Source: Chaenocephalus aceratus (taxonomy: Eukaryota > Chordata > Actinopteri > Perciformes > Channichthyidae). From it: a DNA stretch of 64,000 nucleotides. The stretch spans positions 22,757,169 to 22,821,168 of the forward strand of contig CM043785.1 in assembly GCA_023974075.1 (NCBI GenBank). Direction: 5' to 3'. Below the pieces are notes generated by a model. That model searched no databases and was not told where the DNA came from. It saw only the letters and a list, made by a program, of their open reading frames with translations. A program made the translations under genes and the position numbers. Shown in pieces: positions 41,671 to 54,900 of the stretch. How positions within the stretch are numbered: position 1 is the stretch's first letter; each line of letters starts with the position of its first letter.

Positions 41671-42035
41671 TAGACCAGCTTAAGATGGTAGCTGGTTTTA
41701 GCTGGTTTTAGCTGGTGGTAGGCTGGTTTAGTTGGTTTACCAGGCTGGACAAGCTGGCCAGGCTGGTCTTGCTGGTTTGTTAGTATAGTTGGCCAGCTTG
41801 GTATGGCTGGTCAATCGGGCCAGGTAAGCTGGTGTTAGGCTGGTTTAGTTGGTTTACTAGGCTGGACAAGCTGGCCAGGCTGGTCTTGCTGGTTTGTTAG
41901 TATAGTTGGCCAGCTTGGTATGGCTGGTCAACCGGGCCAGGTAAGCTGGTCAAGCTGATTGTCCTGCAGGCTGGCTGGCTGGCTGGACTGACCAGCAAAG
42001 CCCGCCTGGTAAGCTGGTCAAGGTAGGTTAGGATG
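41671..42035. repeat. CACTA left subterminal repeats
   Basis: Dense 'agctggt' and 'aggctgg' motifs, including a 100-bp block ('ggctggtttagttggttta' onward) that is present twice in tandem (about 41721 and 41838). Such arrays are the expected transposase-binding regions of CACTA elements. Confidence 0.75.
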
Positions 42036-43556
42036 GTTTGATGTTTTACATTATGGATTTCTCCCCACATACTATTAACTAAGTTAATTCATATGACCTA
42101 TGGACCTGGTTTTTTCTGTTCTTTATTTCAAGAAAAATAATTGAAAGATTAAATTGTTTTGATTTCATCTATTTAATTTACTTTGAGTAAAATGTAATTG
42201 ATCAATTAAAATCTGATACATGGAGCAGTTCATTCATTCATTCATATAATCAAACAATTTAACAGTACAATCATTCAGGTGGCATATTCAACACTAAATA
42301 ATTTAATGTGCAGGAACTGTGGTTTTGATTGACAAATGTAGTAGTAATCCTATGTTTTGTCATCATAAGGAAGATTTTTGGTGATAATACAAACCTGCAA
42401 TAATGCATACCAACACCAATTTCTTTAGAAGAGAGAATAAATAAGTTAAAAAAAATATTTACATTTTAATTTTGTCATGTGTAAAAATAATCACATCCCT
42501 TTTTTATCATCTTATTCACACAACAGTGGTAGGTTCCAACATTTGAGTCTCAAGGACAATTGAAGAACATTTATAACAATAAGAAATGCAGTAAGCCAAA
42601 ATACTAGTAGTAGTAGTGAAAGTACTTTAATGGTAGCATTTTGCCTTTTAAAGTATAGTTCCCTTTCATAAGAATGCAATACAGAGGTCTGTCTGTCATA
42701 TCAGAATGTTTTATATAGGATTTTCAGACAATTTTCAAACAATGTTCCTGACAATCACTGACAAACTGTAATTAGTCATTTAACAGTATGTTTACATTAA
42801 AGACATGACACACAAAATACATGGCAAACAATGATATGTCATCATTAAGTCAATAATCAAGCAATACATTAAACACAATTCAGGACCCACTTGTATCTTT
42901 ACATTAAAAGAAAATACATCAATAAAACACTCAAATGTACTACAAGATGCCCCAGATTGGAGCTGCAACAATTACTAAATTAATGAATTATTTGCTAACT
43001 ATTAAATTACAACTATTTGGAAAATCAATGAATCGTTTTAAGTGACTTTTAAAATGTGAATATTTTCCGGTTTATAGTCTTCTATGACAGTGAACTGAAT
43101 ATTTTTTGGTTTTGGAAAAAACAAGACATTTGAAGATATCACCTTGGTATTTGGGCATATTTTACCATTCTATGGACCATAACAAACTATCGATTAAACA
43201 AGAAAATAATGGACAGATTAACGATAATGAAAATAATTGTTTGCTGCCGCCCTACTGCAGCAGATTAAAATTACAATCTGATTAAAAGCACACTGTTAAA
43301 CTCACATTTAATAACAATTTATTTGAAATGTTCTCAGAACAATGCAGTGAACAGGGAAAATCTCTAGAACCTGCAAATGTGTATTGCTTGTAGCATGCTA
43401 AAACTATGTTTAAATGACATTTACTTGTTTCCATAGCATATTTATTGATCATTTTTATTCAAACTTTTTTAAGAATGTTGACTCAAGCTTTCATAATATA
43501 TTGACCAATTCACAAAGAACTTAAGTATCCCTAATGTGAACAACTACTGCCATGTT
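42036..43556. other. Non-coding 3' flank of the transposase gene
   Basis: AT-rich, no open frame. About 42957-43256 resembles a dispersed fish repeat ('ggagctgcaacaattacta' to 'tgctgccgccctac'), a decayed relative of the hAT-type element at 46425-47408. Confidence 0.45.
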
Positions 43557-46500
43557 TTAATCTCTCTCAATTGAGTTTGGTAAATCACACACAAACACTT
43601 TCTCAGCACATTCTATGACAACACACTTGAGGTGTAATCTATGTACTGCAATCAGTTCCATTTGTGATCCGTCACCTGGTCTGATGCAGGCAATGTGTGG
43701 CACAGACACCCTTTGTGGGAAGGCAGCCAGAAGTGTGTAAAATGGGATGAAAAGCAAGGCAAGTTCACTTTTTCCATCTACATCATAAGAGAGAATCTGA
43801 TGCAACTCTCCCCGAGATCCATCAGACAGTCTGACGCACCAGTCATTGCGTCTCTTTGCTCGACTGTAATCACGGCTGGTATAAACAAGACCTTGGTGAA
43901 TCATTCTCTTGTGTGAGAGGATTTTATCTGGAGGCTGTTTTCCTGCTGCGACAAAAGCTTGGTGCTCATGCTGTGTGAGATGTTTGACATGTCCGCCATC
44001 CAGAACATTGGTATTGCTGAATTGTTTGTAATTTTTAACCTTAGAGTACTCAGTCATTTGACTACAGAAACCAACAACGCGGTCACTCACTCAATCCTTT
44101 GTGCCATGCACCAACTTGAGAAGACTCCCGTTAGCGTCTTCAAAAACAAAGGCAGAGTGCGCCCATAAGGGACCCAACAACTTCACAGACTTGGCCAGAT
44201 GTGTCAGAAGATGTACATTTGAGGTCATGGCAGCCTCCCCAAACAGTGCTTGAAATCTTATTACAAATTCTAACAGCATCTCATCAGCTTTGTTGACCTC
44301 CTCAAAACTAACTTCCTCTTGCAAAAGCAGGTAGATGGCTGAAACAAGAAGGCAAAGATGGCTTGTGTATTTCACATCTATGAGTCCTTCTAGACATGGC
44401 AAACTATAGAACAACAACCTTGACCTCCACTCTGATGCTTTCCAGAACTTGAAATCTGAGATGGCCCTGGGAAGTCGAGTGATAAGGTGTGGTGGTTTGA
44501 TATTTTGGAGTCTCTCATTCAATACTCTTAATGTACTTGGGTCGCCAATGTAATATGGCTCATCTGCGCTCTCAAGTAGAAGAGCTGCATGCTGCCTTGA
44601 CACACCCAACAAGACAGCATGCATGTAATCAGGTACAAAGCCCCACACAATGTCAAAGCAAGGCATATTAATCAAAGGAGATGGCCCTTTTCTTCCCCTC
44701 ACGTTTTTCTGTAGGATGAGAGCTTCCTCCATGTCATTTAACATGCTCTCAGCATCTCTGTCAGGGTAATCTGAATCTGTGACAGTGTATTTTACTTGTC
44801 TATTTACAAGTGTGCCTGGGTAGAGGCAGAAACCACAGCCAAAATACCCGTTGAACTGTGTAGAGTTCTGCATTGTTGGTCTTGCCTTGGAATCAACACA
44901 GCAACAGATACCCACAACTTTGCTGATGAAAACGTTCCCATCCTTTCTCCATGACACTCCCTTGGTCGCAAGTACTTTTGCTTGATCTACAAAAGGCTTG
45001 AGAAAAACATGCATCTGAGGCTCTGTTGGTCCAAACCACAACCCAGCCAACATCACATGTTTGAACCTAGTGTTTGGTGGCAGCTCATTGAGGTGAAGGT
45101 GAATGGGCCAGATGGAAAATTTGGAGGACTTGTAAAGAGGTGCACCATCTGAATTGAACGTGTATGACAGGTTGTTAGGATCTGATAACATTTCACCTGG
45201 TGCTGACAGTGCTTTGTACAGGTCACCGTCATAAATGTCTGATATAATGTTTTCTGCTTTGCTTAGCCTGTCCACCCTGTAGCTCAATTTGCTCTGTAGC
45301 TCTGGATTTTGCAGAATGTATTGAATCTGGGGGGCTATTGGGATACTGATAAAGAAGCTCCCATTGTTAAGGGTGGTTGGGTCAACTGGTGAATTACATC
45401 CTGAACACTGTGTGACACTCTTCTCTAACACATCTTTTTGACTTCCCAAATTGGCTTTACAGGCCTTACAGTACAAATGAAAGTCGACTTTATCCATGTT
45501 ATTTTGAAATACTTTGTTAAAGGCATACTTTGACCCTGGTACAACATCTTGCCCAAACAAGTGATTGATAAGTTTAAGCAAATCATCAAGCGCAGATCCA
45601 GTTATGTGATGCCTTGCAGCATAGGTCATGATCATCAGTAATGCCTCAGCCCTTGATGTTGTACCTGTGGCCACCAGAGGTCTGTCCATGTCCCCGTTTA
45701 CTCCATTTCCAAATGGATCATTTGAACAGTCCATGTTGATATCTTCCTGTGACTCTGAATCTTCTTCTGATGACATGCTCTCTTGCAATGTGTCTACATC
45801 ATCATCTGATGAAGTCAAAGCCTAGCAAGAAAAGCGACATATTAAACACTATTCTCACAACATTTTCATACAACGTTAATTCATGCTTCTTCCTTAATCA
45901 TGGATCCACTATGCTGACTATTTACTTTGAAACTATTTCTGAAGTTGGTGGTTTAAAGGATAAATCTGTTGATCTTCTATATACATATATACAGTTCCTT
46001 GTATATCAGACGCTACTGCACATGCGTAAGAACGACCACTGGCCACTGATCTAAAAAGGCCGGTTTTCAGCTGATCGGCTAACAGTGACTGGCAGATCTG
46101 TCTCACATATCAGATTTTTTGCTGGTGAAATGTTCCGCTCATAGCCACACTATCGTTCACGTCACGCACACAGCGTTAGCTGCAGCATATAGACAGTGTA
46201 GCCACACATAGTGATTCGACTACAACAATTGAGAATGTACCGCAATCACAGTATGCTGACTTTCATGTGCAGTCTGATCTCCCACTTGTGACACTTCATC
46301 TGAAGAGACCTCGTGTTCCTTTTGAAAAAAAATCGTTAGTATATTAGACTGATCAGCTTACTTTCATAAAGTATAAACCGTGATAAGGCGGAAGTAATAT
46401 ATGGACACAGAGTTGACAATGTTGTAGGGCTGCAACTATCATTTTCATTATCGACTAATCTGTTGATCATTGTCTTGATAAAGTGAATAGTTGTTTGGTC

Positions 46501-48383
46501 CATAAAATGTCAGAAAGTGTGAAAAATGTTGAGCACTGTTTCCGAAAATCCAAGATGACGTCCTCCAATGTCTTATCTTCTCCTGACTAAAGGCCCTGAC
46601 ACACCAAGCAGTCACCAGAGGACTAGTCGACACTGAAGTCGGCTGTTGCCTGGCCGTGTTCTCCTGCGTTTTGGCCATGTGTCGCACGGGAACACACCGC
46701 ACCGACTTCAGTGCGTGAGTGGCAATAACTCTCCTTACCAGCAGGCGGCGGTAGTGTGTATTCGTCATTCAAAAGAGGCAACAACCGGAAGACAGAGAAG
46801 AAGAAGAGTATCTTTTCTCCGTAATATCATACAGAGCTGGCCTCTCCTGGATCAAGGTGATGAGCAGGTCTTCGTTTGCATCATTCCAGATCGCCATGAT
46901 GAGATGAAAATGAATAGCAGTCTGTGTGTGCCTTCTTAAATTGTTTGTTTACGTCCCTCACTTCCGCTTCGCTTCTCATGCACTGATTTGCTAGCTGAAC
47001 AGCCAATCAGAGTGATTATTTGGTCCGACTGCCAGACCCGATGCATGGCCGATTCAACATGTTGAATCGGCCATGCATCGGGTCTGGCAGTCCAAATAAG
47101 GCGTGTCACGGTCGACGGTGCGGGACACACCAACCTGACTACGGCGCCGCGAATGCCCGACAGCCTCTGACGGCCTCTGACTCCCAAAATCGGGTTGGTG
47201 TGTCAGGGCCTTAAGAGACCTCATCCCAAATATATTGAGTTTACTGTCATAGAGTACTAAAGAAACCAGAACATATTCACATTTGTGAAGCTGGAATCAG
47301 AGTATTTGGTTTTTGAATTTTTTACAGAAATTATTCAAAATTATAAATCAATTATCAAAATAGTTTTCTATGAATGTAATAGTTGGCAACTGGACAACTG
47401 CAGCCCTATTATTCTGTTTGTATACCATGTTTAATTTGCAAAAGTTATAAATAATAGAATTCATATATTTGTATTAAATATTTTGGACTCTAGTAGCTAG
47501 TTAAATTGCAAGACTTTAAATTAAAGTGCAGACTGTCTGGGCAGTGCTCAACATGCTACTAAGATAACATTGTTCAGTCTGAAATGTTGCATTAAGTCAA
47601 TTAACTGCATTACATTTGCACCAAATATACATAATACACACCCTCCAGCCAACTAAAAAGTATTTTTCTAGTCAGAAAATACAGGTAATTCAACTATTAT
47701 TTACTTCAGCTGCAGGCCACCTTCTCTCATGTCCACTTTCTTCTCTTGACTGTAATGAATCATCTGAGTCGGCATCATCCTTATCAAGAGATGAAATACA
47801 CGTAAAGAAAAGCAATGTGTAACACATACAAGACAACTTCCACTAATTGCAACTGAATAACCATGCAAAACCATGGTGGTAGTACTTTGAGAGTACTTCG
47901 ATCCCAAGTTGCAGACTCTCATTTTCTGAAGAGACCTGATTCTTTTAGAGACATTTGATATACGTTTAAAGTATTCAAGTTCAGATACACTTTAAGTACA
48001 GGAAAAATGTATTCAAAAATATTTACCTCAATCACATGCTGCCATCTCTCATTGTCACTTTTGTCACTATCATGCATCAAATGATCTGCTGGCGTCTCAT
48101 CCTAGTTATAAGACATGACATTACACAAACCATGGCATCACATACTGTATATCACTCATTAAAGAGCATATATCTTACCAATATATTCATTGGTAAATAT
48201 AACAACTCAAGAAAGACATTAGATGGAGGATCAGGATAAAATGAAAAACAATTATGCCATATGTACACTGAGGATACATACCTCAGTTATTGTCTCGTGT
48301 TGACAAATTCTTCTGAGTGTAGATCTTGGTATTTCTGAGCTACTGCAAGGCTCCAGGTAATCTTTGTATATTCGTGTTGACAT
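43557..48383 (-). CDS. TNP2-like CACTA transposase, five exons, one in-frame TGA
   Basis: Exons on the minus strand, all phase 0: 48383-48282 (ATG; MSTRIYKDYLEPCSSSEIPR...), 48101-48027, 47779-47705, 46318-46241 and 45821-43557. Each junction has AG/GT borders. The last exon holds the transposase. Counting from residue 1 at 45818, it has a zinc-binding pair CKAC/CSGC (117-120, 138-141), FNSDGAPLYKSS (about 221) and SIWPIHLHLNELPP (235-248). Then come CCVDSKARP (about 306), FNGYFGCGFCLYPG (322-335), PDYMHAVLLGV (396-406) and NVHLLTHL (534-541). These are TNP2/Transposase_21-type landmarks; Asp224 and Asp309 are candidate catalytic acids (inference). A TGA at 44093-44091 interrupts the frame, which then continues 177 codons to a CDLPNSIERD end. 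Without it the protein would be about 860 residues. Confidence 0.85.
44091..44093 (-). other. In-frame TGA in the transposase
   Basis: The codon follows VHGTKD and the same frame stays open for another 177 codons of plausible protein. Removing an intron around it does not help: the only nearby GT/AG pair would give a 29-bp intron and leaves the stop. A CpG transition (CGA to TGA) would explain it simply, as would an assembly error. Confidence 0.6.
46591..47211. mobile_element. PIF/Harbinger-type MITE, 621 bp
   Basis: Ends AGGCCCTGACACACCAA and TTGGTGTGTCAGGGCCT are perfect inverted repeats of 17 bp. Flanked by TAA at 46588-46590 and 47212-47214. Non-coding; carries a 66-bp perfect palindrome at 47027-47092. 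Confidence 0.88.
47027..47092. repeat. 66-bp perfect palindrome
   Basis: 33-bp arms meet without a spacer at 47059/47060 (centre CAACATGTTG). The arms contain GCCAGACCCGATGCATGGCC. It lies inside the Harbinger MITE. Confidence 0.95.
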
Positions 48384-48979
48384 CTAAACAGTAAAATAAT
48401 GTTGCATGAACATCATCTTCAAATCTTCAAAACCCTTCTACATTTCACCTTCTAATCTAACATGTACGATATCATGTGTAAAGGAACATTCAAATTGTGG
48501 TGTCTCTTATCATCTGGATCATGAAGTGCTCACTGATTGGATGTCAGTGATAACACCATCTGATCTGATTGACAAAAATCCCACAAAATGATGTTTGAAG
48601 ACAGAAATCAGGAAGCAACATGGTAAGATTACAGCACCAGTCAGGTATGTATTGTCAGTGCAGTAAATGTTATAACGTTAGGTTTGTATGTTTGCCTCTT
48701 AATATTGTTTATTTATTTAACCAATTGTACTCTCCATAAATCCATAACTTATAGACCTTTAAAAAAAACATCAACATTAATGCATTAACAGCAGTATGTC
48801 CACTATTCATATGTACACACCTTTGGGATGAAGCCCATATAAGTGTATTTAGCAACGTAACGATAACAAATCAAAGGCCGGGGTTCATTGGTCAAACAAA
48901 AGACCAATCAAAAAGCAGTTGGTTTTTCTTTTTTTTCTTTTCTGAGACAGCAGCGCGAAAACAAGATTAGACATTAGAG
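48384..48979. promoter_or_regulatory. Bidirectional promoter region of the CACTA genes (inferred)
   Basis: About 600 bp separate the start codon of the minus-strand transposase (48383) from the ATG of the plus-strand BEN gene (48980). The divergent arrangement implies both promoters lie here or that untranslated exons do. No clear TATA box is assigned. The BEN ATG has the context AGAG-ATG-T. Confidence 0.4.
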
Positions 48980-51900
48980 ATGTTTGCGTATGTTAAATAC
49001 ACTGACGGCTACAAAGCCGTTGTCCCAATTTCTTTCATAAAACATTTTGATTTAAAAACCTACCAAAGAGATATTCTTTATCAAATTATTTGGGAAAACG
49101 AATACTTCAACGGTCAGGTTCTCCTAGTGAAAGGTAAGTGACATAATAACTATTTCTTTTCTGAACAAGCTAACGTTGGCTTAATGAAATGACTAGCCAG
49201 TACTTGTATGCTAATAAGATTTTGGCGCGTTTATTCCGCTGCAGCGGGTAGCTCGCTTTAAGCGTGTCGAGCCGTGCGGGACCCGTTTTTGGTTGCGTTT
49301 CCACTTCTTGGCCTAGTACCGGCTAGCGGGTTCTAATTCACAGTTTTTCTGGCCCCATAAAATCGTGATTCCAGGGCCAGGAACAACCAGGCTGAGCATG
49401 CTAAACTAGAGAGAGAATCGCTGGCAAGTGGGCTACAAATACAACAAGATGAACATATTTGACCGTGATTTATTTGTAATACACGTTTCAAAATGATGCC
49501 GAAGTAACAACATACTGAAACCGGTTAGTAAAAACCATGAATTAATGCTTTGACAATTCTGCAGACAGACGGCAGGCGAAAAACCCTTTTAAAATGCGTG
49601 TTTTCTAAATGTAGCTTGGCTAAGCTAACGTTATATATGCTCCGACCGTCCACACTCACACCAACGGCCTATACAGACATAACTAAACCAGCGACTGTAT
49701 TCGCCATGACACAGGCAGTCTGTGGTTTGTACTTGTTTAACTTTTGTCTAGTTTCTGAACAGATATGAGGAGCTGTGAGCTCTGAGTGCTAAGAGCTAAC
49801 GGCTGTGTTGTTTTTTGGGGCGCTCATTGAAGATGACGTCACGGCTCTGCCTACACTGCTATACTATAGTAACTACCCCAGTTCCTAAACTGTAATGGAA
49901 GCGCAGTCAAATGGCCGAGCGAGGCCTGCAGTAGAAACGCGCCATAAGATAGCTATCAAGTTAACACAGACGCTTAACATTTACTACATTTTCACTCACC
50001 TTTTAACAGAAACCCGAGAAGAGATTGAGGAGTCAACTGTGAATCCTCAAAAAAGGATAAGAGTCCCCAAGATCCATCAGGAAGAAGGCGTAATGGAGGA
50101 GAACAATGAAGGGACATCCGCCGAAAAAGATGGCTTAAAAAAGAAGACGGTATGTATGTGATGTGTCCGTCGCGAAGAAAAGAGCCGGCTCTTTTAAGTG
50201 AACGACGGGCGTGTTTTTTTTGCGGAGGGATCTAGATCGGCTTGAAGGCACATTATGCAATGTGCACATTATCCCGCTTATTACATGGCCACATTCTCAA
50301 CAAAGTAACGACATGACTCCGAATATTAATTGAAATGCTTTTATGGATTTAGAAAATGATTTTATTGATTTAAAACATAGTTGTATGTATTGATTTAAAT
50401 TGACATGCATCCGCTAAGAAAAGTAGTCCGTTGTTACTGTTTGAACCAAGCGGCAAACTCTGGGGAAGAGCCGGGAAGCCAATACGGAAGTGCCACACAC
50501 TGTAGTTCATATATTGGCCGATAGGCGATGGCTGCAGAAAGGAGCAATTTCCATAGACCCCCATGTTAAAATGCCCAACTTTACAGCAGAAAAAAACATG
50601 TTTCTACCCCTGGCTCCATACATTTTATTATCGATATAGTTAGATTCCACCTTCATGATTATGGATCTGTGAGTGAATTGTTTTCTAACGCGACCCTTTT
50701 ATTTATATTAGGTCTTAAAGTTTGGGCATAAATTAGGGTGTGGTCACATTGAGTGACGGCTCTGTCAAGTGCCTGCCGCTGTTAGCTTCTTGTCTCTCTG
50801 CTAGCTGCTCCGTGAAGCTACAGGGACTCTGCCTGCTCAGCTCATCCAGGAAACACAACTTGTAGCCGGCCGTGGTTGTTTGTTCTTCATGCTTATATAT
50901 CGGACTATTGTGACTCGCTCTGCGGTTAAAACAGACGGTGCATGAATGCGGTAAGTAAAATTCAAGTGCTTTATTTATGTGTTAATGATTTTAATCAGCT
51001 ACGTAATGAATGGTAAGGCTTGGGTTAGCATGTAAGCTAGTGGTAGCTACATCGGTGCTAACGATGCTAATCGTAGCCTCCAAGTTAAAATCATAGACTG
51101 TATATATAAAGGTTAAAATGAAATAGACAAGTGTTAAGTGGGATAATACTGTTGAACAAACGGCTTCTGTTTGAGGTTGATAAAATAAGGTTACATACTT
51201 GTAACTTAGAGATATTTTATTATGTAGGTAGAACTGGATGCATCTAAGGTTAATTTAAATTGGCTATGCTAGAGTATGTAGACAAGCTAATGTCGAAGTA
51301 GTGTATGTGAAATCAACCTCACAATAAGATGTGTGTATATTACAATTATTAATGTCATATTTCAAGATGATTACTTAGATATTACAATATGGTTGGTTGA
51401 GCTGGAGTTCATTATCGAGCTTACACCTTAACGTCACAGTCATCTGAAGAACAAACCCAAACCTTGTTATTTTTATTAATTGCATTACCAAATGGGTATC
51501 AAATAAACAGTAAGCATTGGTAACACAACTTCCAAAGTTACAGTAAAATAAAAAGGACCCTGACTCGGACAATACACAATCCAACATGTTCAACAGAAGA
51601 GAATCAGTTATATTGTTTGTACACATGGTACTTTACATATATATATATATATATATCTGTTTGTTTAAGGTGTCCAGGTGATGCAGACAGGCTGGACCAG
51701 AGAGTGAGACAGAACTGGACTCCTCACAGCAGTGAACTTCAGCACAGGTACTAAGACTCTTTTTTTCATACTGTACAAAGAATCAAGAAAGATATTGGTT
51801 TAAATAAATGAAGTATTGACTTGAATACACTGATATACATTCCAATAAACAATACTAAATACCAGATCACCTACACATCAGTTAAGTTGAGGGTTTATTC

Positions 51901-54900
51901 CATGCAAAAAGTTACATTTAGATATTTAGCAATATGACTTTGTCAGCTTTCTAATTTAATGTATTGAAGGCAAAGATATTTAACACAGTGAGTACTGCTA
52001 CTATTTATCTCTCAATATTGTCTGTAAAAACGTGGTAAAAGTTATTCTTTCAGTGAGACAACAGAGCAACCTTCTACAGTTGCACTACGTTTTGTAACAG
52101 TTAAATATTATTTTGATAATAACATATATTTCAATGTTGATGAACTTCATAATGTTCATTCATAATCTGATTGCTCACTGTTAAAAAAACAAAAAAACAT
52201 TACAATTACAAAATAATTATATCTACAGCCAGTGTGCGAAAAAGTACACGTCCCACCGTCCGGGACGTGTTATTTACAATATCGGACAAGTAGATCTTTC
52301 AATTGACTTGTCCGGCGGACAAGTGACGTTTTTCGCCCCGATTTATTGACAAATTATTGATAAATTCAGTTTACAAAAGGCAGAACTCATTCGCAAATTG
52401 TCCGTGTCCGCCATTGTTCGTTTAGAAATGTTAGTTTCGGTTCTGCTTGTCGATTCATAAGGAAATGCATCTCGCCGCTTTCTGTACAGTTAGACGGGGC
52501 GGGCGGGAAGTGTAGCACAGTGGCCGCGTTGGGAAGCAAAACTCGGTTCCGAGTAGGAACAAATAACAATTGTCCGCTCCCCAGATTAATAAGAGTTGTG
52601 AGGACAGGAGGCGGAGCCCCGCGGACCGCAGCTCTCTCTCTCTGCTCCGTATCAGCTGATCGCTGCACGGTGCAGCTCAGCGTGTCTCTCTCTCTCTTTC
52701 TACACACAGCGGATCCGCTGCCCGTTTAACAGCCTCATCTTTGTCAAACTTTCTTATGTTCTTTCTCTAACACGTAATGAAGGTTATTAAGCGTTTTAGC
52801 TCCTGTGTTGTTAATATTGACCACCATTTCCTTTATGAAGTGAAGCAGCCTCCCTGTCTGTGTCCTCGCGCTGTCCTCACATCCCCGGACCCCCAGACTC
52901 GGAGGAGCGCAGGAATGTCAGTATTGTTTATGAAGCAGGGTATAGAAAGTACATTATTGAAATGCTATCTATACTATTTATTTACTTTTACAAACAGTGA
53001 GTAGCTGGGCAGCTGCAGCATGTGTATTGCAGGATATGTGTAAGCGTGCAAGCGTCTTTGAGTTGTAGAAAAGCGCTAGGCCTATAGGCTATAAATATAA
53101 TAATAATAATAATAATAACTTTATTTCTATAGCACCTTTCATACTTTTCATACATTGCAGTTCAAAGTGCTTTACAACAGTAAAAAATAAGACATAAAAT
53201 CAGTGTAAAACAAGCAGCAAGAGCAAAGCATAAAGTGGGATAAAATAATTAAAAATAAAAACATGGGGAATAAAACATAGAGAAATAGTGCAATGTCAAT
53301 CACAGAGAATAGTGCAGTATAATAGTGTAAAACCAGTAAAAATGCTTTGGTAAAGAGAGGTTTTAAGCTGCCTTTTAAAAATGCCAATTGGCTTCCCTAA
53401 TATTGTTGGTTAACGTGTTCCACAGTTTTGGGGCGTAGTTTACAAAGGCTGCATCTCTCTTTTTGAGATAATAATAATAATGTATTATTATTATTATTAT
53501 TAGGCCTATGTGTTGGACATGTGTGGTTGGACTGTGTCTCACAGGCAGGTTGCAGTGTAACATCAGAGGAGACTGGGCCAATTGTACATTCTCAAACTGC
53601 ACCACTTAGAACTAACTAAACAATGTAGAGATTATTTTTATATAATTGTATTCAATAACCGTAAGAAATTAAACAGTATGAAGTGATTTGTAAATAGGAA
53701 TACAGATTTGACTTAATGTTTTCATAAATATATTTTTCTCCCAGTTTGTCATGGGACTTATTTTTACCCTCTCAAAAAACCGGAATCGACAACCGAAAAT
53801 AACCGGAATCGAAAAGCAGAACCGGAATCGTTAAAATCCAAACGATACCCAACCCTATGTGTGATGCAGTAAAAGCTTACCGCTCACTTACGTTAGCGGT
53901 GTTGTAAAAACCGTGGGAAAGTATAAAATACGATGATGAAGAAGAAGATTCCAGTGGCCCCAATTTTTGTCCATTCTGGACAAGTGAAAAATGTAATCGG
54001 ACAAGTAAATTGCCAAACTCACTTGTCCATGGACAAGTACTCTCTAAAAACTTTTTCTCACACTGACAGCCCCATAACACACAAACACACCACTTTCATA
54101 AATAACACACTTGTTCTGCAATAATATGTTTTATGTTTCCTGTCATTTTTGTTAGGAAAGGACATGCCTGAAAGACACGACATTTTCTCCTTCTCTGAGG
54201 GTCAAGAAGAACATCCAAGACGATCATTAAAAGCTGATATTATGAGATTTTAAGACCAGTACAGGACATTCACTAAGAAACTACTTTTATTGTAAAAACA
54301 GTCAGCTGATCGAATGCAGCTATTTCCACATCTACACTCCATCAGCTGATTATTTCTATTTGCCTCGCTTTATGAGCTTCACATCACTTGTGCCTTGTAC
54401 CGCAGAGTTTGCAACGTCACAAATAAATGGGGCCAATCTTCAGTCAGATGTGAATGTGTAATCTAACATGTTCAGTAAGAATAATGGACAAAAGGATACA
54501 AATACAAATACAATTTATTGAAATGTGAACCAAAAGTTAATCAAATGTTTTAAATAAAAAGCACATATGGACAGAAGGTGTAAACCTATTAAATGTATAA
54601 GTAAACACATTTAGTCAAATAATGTGACAGACTAGGCCTGTGCAGTTGGTATCAGCTTTGCCCAGCATGGGCTCCTCCATCAGCCCTGGTCTTCCTCGCA
54701 GAGGAAAGACCCTCAGTCCTCTCCAAACCAACAGGCAGGACGTCCATCACACGGAGGTTTCTCCCTGAAGTCTCTGCTGCTCTCTGGACACCATGCTGTC
54801 TCAATCCGTCCACACTGAATATGAGAGGGGGAAAATGAAAATAATAAATGCTTTAGACAATAAGAAACATAAAGTTGACTGTTGAGTTGCTCTGTTTTTT

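Larger units (their letters stand above)
46425..47408. mobile_element. hAT-type element in transposase intron, split by a Harbinger MITE
   Basis: Begins TAGGGCTGCAACTA and ends 'actgcagcccta' (imperfect inverse). Contains 'tttcattatcgacta' and other motifs of a very common fish repeat. A clear TSD is not seen. The 621-bp MITE at 46591-47211 interrupts it. Lies between transposase exons 3 and 4. Confidence 0.55.

Noticed and set aside
44050..44095. Short intron removing the TGA of the transposase
   Set aside because: The only GT/AG pair leaves the TGA in the exon and would be 29 bp long; nonsense mutation is simpler.
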